This document shows, piece by piece, positions 60,842 to 64,000 of a DNA stretch of 64,000 nt. Positions within the stretch are counted from its first letter, which is position 1; each line of letters starts with the position of its first letter. Under the pieces are notes generated by a model. It was not told where the DNA came from. It saw only the letters and a program-made list of their open reading frames with translations, and made no database searches. The DNA is taken from NCBI GenBank assembly GCA_902465155.1, contig CABQLY010000003.1, positions 1-64,000 on the forward strand, written 5' to 3'. This DNA is from an uncultured Oscillospiraceae bacterium (GTDB lineage: Bacteria; Bacillota; Clostridia; Oscillospirales; Acutalibacteraceae). The position numbers and the translations under genes were made by a program.

Positions 60842-60967
60842 TTGCTCCCGGCGATAATATACAGCGATATACTATTCGTCATTTGCACTCGCGAAGCGAA
60901 TATCACCCGGCAGAAAGCCAAATATCACTGCAAAGCAATACCGCCCGCCGTAAGGCGAATATAACTG
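60842..60967. repeat. Cluster of mini-hairpins each followed by AATATCAC-like octamers
   Basis: Units of about 16-22 bases: a short stem (GCGAAGC, GGCAGAAAGCC, GCAAAGC, CGCCGTAAGGCG) followed by AATATCAC, AATATCAC, AATACCGC and AATATAAC; related degenerate units (GATAATATACA, GATATACTATTC) precede them. It sits directly before the tRNA terminator. Similar strings occur, to my memory, near tRNA genes of gut Clostridia; their role is unknown. Confidence 0.6.
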
Positions 60968-61000
60968 AAAAAAGCGACTGCAGTTTGCAGTCGCTTTTTT
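60968..61000 (-). terminator. Terminator of the tRNA operon
   Basis: A 15-bp stem, AAAAAAGCGACTGCA (60968-60982) with its complement (60986-61000), T-runs on both strands, four bases past the CCA end of the tRNA-Arg gene. Confidence 0.9.
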
Positions 61001-61003
61001 TCA

Positions 61004-61080
61004 TGGTGCGCCGGAAGGGATTCGAACCCCCGACCTTTTGGTTCGTAGCCAAACACTCTATCCAACTGAGCTACCGGCGC
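61004..61080 (-). tRNA. tRNA-Arg (ACG)
   Basis: Read on the minus strand it gives a full cloverleaf: acceptor GCGCCGG / CCGGCGC, D-loop AGCTCAGTTGGATAGAG, anticodon stem TTTGG / CCAAA with loop CTACGAA (anticodon ACG), T-loop GGTTCGAATCC. CCA is encoded (61004-61006). ACG would be edited to ICG by TadA. Last gene of the operon. Confidence 0.97.
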
Positions 61081-61096
61081 TTATGTAATTGTAAAA

Positions 61097-61171
61097 TGGT
61101 GACCCGGACGAGAATCGAACTCGTGTTACCGCCGTGAAAGGGCGGTGTCTTAACCGCTTGACCACCGGGCC
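61097..61171 (-). tRNA. tRNA-Glu (TTC)
   Basis: Minus strand; acceptor GGCCCGG / CCGGGTC (one G-T), anticodon stem CCGCC / GGCGG around CTTTCAC (anticodon TTC), T-arm AGTTCGATTCT, encoded CCA. Middle gene of the operon. Confidence 0.97.
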
Positions 61172-61212
61172 ACAAATGAGAAAGACGGCAATATTTCGCC
61201 GCCCTTCAAAAA

Positions 61213-61289
61213 TGGTAGCGGCAGTCGGATTTGAACCAACGACACTTCGGGTATGAACCGAATGCTCTAGCCAACTGAGCTATGCCGCC
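61213..61289 (-). tRNA. tRNA-Met (CAT), elongator
   Basis: Minus strand; acceptor GGCGGCA / TGCCGCT, anticodon stem TTCGG / CCGAA around TTCATAC (anticodon CAT), T-arm GGTTCAAATCC, encoded CCA. The paired acceptor end and overall sequence fit elongator Met rather than initiator; a lysidine-modified Ile2 tRNA is a less likely alternative. Confidence 0.93.
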
Positions 61290-61310
61290 ATTTCTGCGCG
61301 GGACCTATAT

Positions 61311-61339
61311 ATTATAGCGTGAACCGGGCGGCTTGTCAA
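61311..61339 (-). promoter_or_regulatory. Consensus promoter of the tRNA operon
   Basis: Minus strand: TTGACA (61339-61334), exactly 17 bases, TATAAT (61316-61311); it lies about 20 bases before the tRNA-Met gene. Perfect consensus fits a stable-RNA promoter. Confidence 0.93.
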
Positions 61340-61377
61340 GCATTATTTTTTGCAAATTGTAAAAAAGTTTTAGTTTT

Positions 61378-61749
61378 TTAAAAAAGAACCGCCCAGCGCA
61401 GCTTTTCATCCTCGTACGCTTTTTGTACGGTATATTCAATTTCCCGCGCGGCGGCGCAAACCTCAAAAAATTCACCGTTCTTAGCTGCCGTTTGCATTTT
61501 CACGGCCGCCAAGCCAATTTCCTGCAATGTGGCGTGGTTCATAAACAGGCTAAGAACCGGCTCCTGCTGCGCCCAGTAGCGGCAAAATTCCTGCTCTTGG
61601 CCGGTGGTTTTTTGGGCGGTGGCGCTTGCAAGAATGGCGGCTGTTTTTTGGGCTACGGCTTTGGCCGTGCTTTTGGTTTGCAGGTTGCAAAAAATGGCCA
61701 GCCCTAAAACCAGGGCGGCGGCCGCCGCAGCGGCAATTAAGCGTTTCAC
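61378..61749 (-). CDS. DUF4363 family protein
   Basis: 123 residues. One N-terminal membrane helix (LIAAAAAAALVLGLAIFC), then an extracytoplasmic helical domain (ILASATAQKTTGQEQEF, WAQQEPVLSLFMNH, VCAAAREIEYTVQ). Such proteins are encoded next to DUF421 genes in endospore formers. The start overlaps the DUF421 stop (ATGA). Function unknown; a spore-membrane role is inferred from the distribution of the pair. Confidence 0.85.
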   Translation of the reverse strand: MKRLIAAAAAAALVLGLAIFCNLQTKSTAKAVAQKTAAILASATAQKTTGQEQEFCRYWAQQEPVLSLFMNHATLQEIGLAAVKMQTAAKNGEFFEVCAAAREIEYTVQKAYEDEKLRWAVLF

Positions 61750-62423
61750 AAGTCTGGCTCCTTTAAAACAATGGTTGCGGTGCGTGCAAAATCCAGCGTC
61801 ATTAAATAAATGCTTTGGGCCTTTAGGCTGCGCTTTTGCAAAAATAAATCTAAATCCTGCCGGCTCAGCCCTAAAAACTGCAAGGAGGAATCCATAATAA
61901 TGCCGTCGGTAATAACCGGCATGGGCAGGCCGCCGTCCTGCGGGTTTTGGGTAACCTCCCGGCTAACGGCAGGGGCAAAGGCCGCTTTGGGCCGAACGCT
62001 AAGGTTTCCGTTAATTTCTAAAATGGCGCTGTCTACCTCGTTAACATTAAAAACTCCCTGCATCCGCAGCATTTCAACCAAATCAAAAACCGTCATGCGA
62101 ACGCTTTTCATGGCCTTTTGGTCAATTTTTCCGTTTTTAATAATTACAATAGATTTTCCGCCAAAAATGCGGCGCAGGTGGGTGTTTTTTAAAATTAAAA
62201 CCGAGGCAAGAATTTCTAAAACCACCAATACTAACATTGAGGCCAGGCCAATTAGCACCGGCTGCGAGGCGTCCTGCAATGCTATGGCCGCAATTTCAGA
62301 AATCAGCAGCGTTACCACCAGCTCGGTGGGCTGCATATCGCCAATTTGGCGTTTGCCCATTAGCCGCACGGCTACACAAACCGCCAGATACATTAAAACG
62401 GTTCTAAAAATAATTCTAAGCAT
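61746..62423 (-). CDS. DUF421 (YetF/YrbG-like) membrane protein
   Basis: 225 residues. Three N-terminal membrane helices, then the cytoplasmic DUF421 domain: MGKRQIGDMQPTELVVTLL, GKSIVIIKNGKIDQKAMKSV, LRMQGVFNVNEVDSAILEING. AGGCGG precedes the ATG. In Bacillus related proteins (SpoVA-linked or 2Duf) affect spore heat and germination behaviour; whether this one does is unknown. Coupled with DUF4363. Confidence 0.9.
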   Translation of the reverse strand: MLRIIFRTVLMYLAVCVAVRLMGKRQIGDMQPTELVVTLLISEIAAIALQDASQPVLIGLASMLVLVVLEILASVLILKNTHLRRIFGGKSIVIIKNGKIDQKAMKSVRMTVFDLVEMLRMQGVFNVNEVDSAILEINGNLSVRPKAAFAPAVSREVTQNPQDGGLPMPVITDGIIMDSSLQFLGLSRQDLDLFLQKRSLKAQSIYLMTLDFARTATIVLKEPDL

Positions 62424-62465
62424 ACAATTACCGCCTAATTTAAAGTTGGTTTTTACAAAAGGGTA

Positions 62466-62494
62466 TTGAACTTTTTGCCGGCCGGCTTTATACT
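62466..62494 (+). promoter_or_regulatory. Promoter of birA
   Basis: TTGAAC (62466-62471), 17 bases, TATACT (62489-62494). Confidence 0.7.
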
Positions 62495-62523
62495 GGTAAT
62501 AGAACTTTTGCGGAGGGCAAAAA

Positions 62524-63495
62524 ATGCTAAGTGAAACTGTTTTAAAAATTTTAACCGAAAACCGCGGCCAATTTGTTTCGGGCCAGGCCCTGGCTCGGCA
62601 GGCCGGGGTAACGCGCGCCGCGGTTTGGAAGAGTATTCAAGCCCTGCAAAGCCGGGGCTTTGCCGTTACGGCGGCACCCCGGTGCGGCTACCGGCTGGAG
62701 CCGGAGGACGACACCCTAAGCGCGTTAGGAATACAGCAGTATTTGCAGGGCGAGGCGCTGCGTTTGAACCTGCAAACGGTTGACTGCACCGCCTCTACCA
62801 ACAGCGACCTTAAGCTTTTGGCGCAGCAAGGGGCGCCGGCGGGCACTGTACTGGTAGCCGGGCAGCAAACGGGCGGGCGCGGGCGGCGCGGGCGCAGCTT
62901 TTTTTCGCCCCCCGGCACCGGGGTTTACATTAGCCTGCTGCTGCGGCCGCAGCTGCAAATGCAGCAAGCGGTTTTGTTTACAACGGCGGCGGCGGTTGCC
63001 GTTTGCCGCGCGGTAGAAAAGCTAACCGGGCAAAACCCGCAAATTAAGTGGGTAAACGATGTTTTTATAAACGGTAAAAAGGTGTGCGGAATTTTAACCG
63101 AGGCCGCCGCCGATTTAGAAACCGGCATGGTAGAATACGCGGTGCTGGGCTTAGGGTTAAATGTTACAAAGCCGGCCGGCGGCTTTCCGCCCGAGGTTGC
63201 CAAGGTTGCCGGCAGCATTTTTAAAGCGCCGCAGGGCAACGCTAAAAATCGCTTAACGGCCGAGGTTTTAAATCAGCTTTCTAATTTGCTGCAAAACCCG
63301 GCCGGGCCGGATATTTACAACGACTACAAAAGCCGCCAGCTTTTGCTGGGCCGCAAGGTTACCTTTGAGCAAAACGGGGTGCAGCAAACCGCAACGGCGG
63401 TAGATGTTGCGCGCGATTACGGCTTGGTGGTGCAGCTGCCAAACGGGCAGCAAAGGGTGCTTTCCTCGGGTGAGGTCTCCTGCCGCTTGGCGTAA
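62524..63495 (+). CDS. birA: Bifunctional biotin ligase and repressor BirA
   Basis: 323 residues. N-terminal winged helix (ILTENRGQFVSGQALARQAGVTRAAVWKSI in parts), then the ligase core: STNSDLK, GRGRRGRSFFSPPGTGVYIS, KWVNDVFINGKKVCGILTE, and the C-terminal SH3-like domain with ATAVDVARDYGLVV. It joins biotin to carboxylases and, with biotinyl-AMP, represses biotin genes. The operator in front of bioY (46813) is its likely site. GGAGGG before the ATG. Confidence 0.97.
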   Translation: MLSETVLKILTENRGQFVSGQALARQAGVTRAAVWKSIQALQSRGFAVTAAPRCGYRLEPEDDTLSALGIQQYLQGEALRLNLQTVDCTASTNSDLKLLAQQGAPAGTVLVAGQQTGGRGRRGRSFFSPPGTGVYISLLLRPQLQMQQAVLFTTAAAVAVCRAVEKLTGQNPQIKWVNDVFINGKKVCGILTEAAADLETGMVEYAVLGLGLNVTKPAGGFPPEVAKVAGSIFKAPQGNAKNRLTAEVLNQLSNLLQNPAGPDIYNDYKSRQLLLGRKVTFEQNGVQQTATAVDVARDYGLVVQLPNGQQRVLSSGEVSCRLA

Positions 63496-63531
63496 ACCCG
63501 CAAAGCGGCAGTACCCGGCTGTAAGCCCGCT

Positions 63532-63553
63532 AAAAAGGCGCACTAACAGCGCC
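63532..63553 (-). terminator. Terminator of sleB
   Basis: On the minus strand GGCGC-TGTTAGT-GCGCC followed by TTTTT; a short stem, about 25 bases past the sleB stop. Confidence 0.6.
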
Positions 63554-63576
63554 GTGTGCCGGCAATTTTTTAAAGT

Positions 63577-64000
63577 TTATTTGCAAAAACGGTGCTTGCC
63601 AATAACAGTAATTAACGGGCGGGACCAGATCCACTTGCTGGTGGCAGTGGCGGGGTTAAAGTAGTAAATGGCGCCGCCGCTGGGGTCCATGCCGTTTAGG
63701 GCGTCGCGCGCGGCGCGGTAGGCACTGTCGGCAACCGGCTTTTCAAATTGCCCGTCGTAAAGGCAGGAAAAAGCGCCCGATTGGTAAATGACCCCCGAAA
63801 CGCTGTTGGGGAAGGAGGGGTGCTCTACCCGGTTTAGCACGACCGCCCCCACGGCAACCTGCCCGCTGTACGGTTCGCCGCGGGCCTCGGCCGAAATAAT
63901 GCGTGCCAGCAGGTTGTAATCGGCGTTAGAGGCGCCGGTAGCTGTGCTGGCCGAGCCGGAGGAAATCCCAATTTTTTCTAATGTTTTGGGGCCGGCAATG
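63577..64000 (-). CDS. sleB: Spore cortex-lytic enzyme SleB, C-terminal part (cut by window edge)
   Basis: The frame stays open to the window edge, giving 140 codons plus the stop; the N-terminus lies outside. The visible chain starts with the end of a peptidoglycan-binding domain (GPKTLEKIGIS), a short linker, then the SleB/CwlJ hydrolase domain. Motifs are LLARIISAEARGEP (catalytic E), VGAVVLNRVEHPSFP, GVIYQSGAFS, PSGGAIYYFNPATA and WIWSRP. SleB is a lytic transglycosylase that opens cortex peptidoglycan at germination; its partner YpeB would be encoded downstream in many species but is not here. Confidence 0.92.
   Translation of the reverse strand, partial: IAGPKTLEKIGISSGSASTATGASNADYNLLARIISAEARGEPYSGQVAVGAVVLNRVEHPSFPNSVSGVIYQSGAFSCLYDGQFEKPVADSAYRAARDALNGMDPSGGAIYYFNPATATSKWIWSRPLITVIGKHRFCK

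Noticed and set aside
61213..61289. tRNA-Ile2 with lysidine-modified CAT anticodon
   Set aside because: Acceptor and arm sequences match elongator tRNA-Met of Firmicutes more closely.

Overview
The window comes from a spore-forming, anaerobic-type Firmicute, most likely a gut or plant-fibre-degrading member of the Clostridia (Oscillospirales-like). Supporting evidence in the sequence: a complete spoIIIAA-AH operon, cotJABC, a SleB cortex hydrolase, a DUF421/DUF4363 pair, a type I dockerin, sigma-A promoters with 17-nt spacers, strong AGGAGG-type ribosome sites and a mid-range GC content. The species cannot be named from the sequence.

Layout. 1-2.8 kb: a small mobile-element remnant on the minus strand with a split primase (PrimPol-like protein plus CHC2 zinc-finger protein), a tyrosine recombinase and a 37-bp direct repeat. 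3.4-7.9 kb: a minus-strand glycerol-3-phosphate (G3P) oxidation regulon, glpP - mgtC-like - glpA-like - glpB-like - DUF1667. Two leader terminators, each preceded by the same GAGAAT(G)TGAGA element, point to GlpP antitermination. 8.0-29.6 kb: a carbohydrate locus. It holds an AraC regulator, GH39-like and GH35 enzymes, a DeoR/GlpR-like repressor with two near-identical promoter/operator copies, an esterase, a second G3P dehydrogenase and a glycerophosphodiesterase. It continues with secreted and anchored carbohydrate-binding proteins, two related clan GH-A enzymes of unrecognised family (one cytosolic, one lipoprotein), a dockerin-bearing SGNH esterase, a GH3 glucosidase, a DUF4886 protein and a 36-residue peptide gene.

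30.0-34.3 kb: cotJABC and uvrA. 34.3-35.4 kb: a gene-free stretch with a consensus promoter over a structured transcript of unknown kind, then about 30 copies of a 14-bp repeat. 35.5-43.1 kb: an MscS channel, a Bce-type peptide-sensing and resistance module (regulator, kinase, ABC ATPase, FtsX-like permease) and an Agr/LytTR-type two-component pair. 43.5-47.5 kb: a divergent AraC/zinc alcohol dehydrogenase pair, a polysaccharide deacetylase, and bioY behind a BirA operator.

47.5-60.6 kb: conserved housekeeping and sporulation genes: DUF177-rpmF, DUF512 radical SAM, der-plsY-gpsA, spoIIIA operon, asp23, tyrA, pncB. 60.6-64 kb: a hairpin-repeat cluster, a tRNA operon (Met-Glu-Arg, minus strand), DUF421/DUF4363, birA and the 3' part of sleB.

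How the genes fit together: outside the cell, anchored binding proteins, the lipoprotein GH and the esterase would open a decorated beta-linked polysaccharide. Inside, GH39, GH35, the second GH-A enzyme and GH3 would finish the oligosaccharides. Two separately controlled G3P units (GlpP antitermination; DeoR operators) suggest that glycerol-phosphate compounds are also an important substrate. All functional links are inferred from family membership and gene order.
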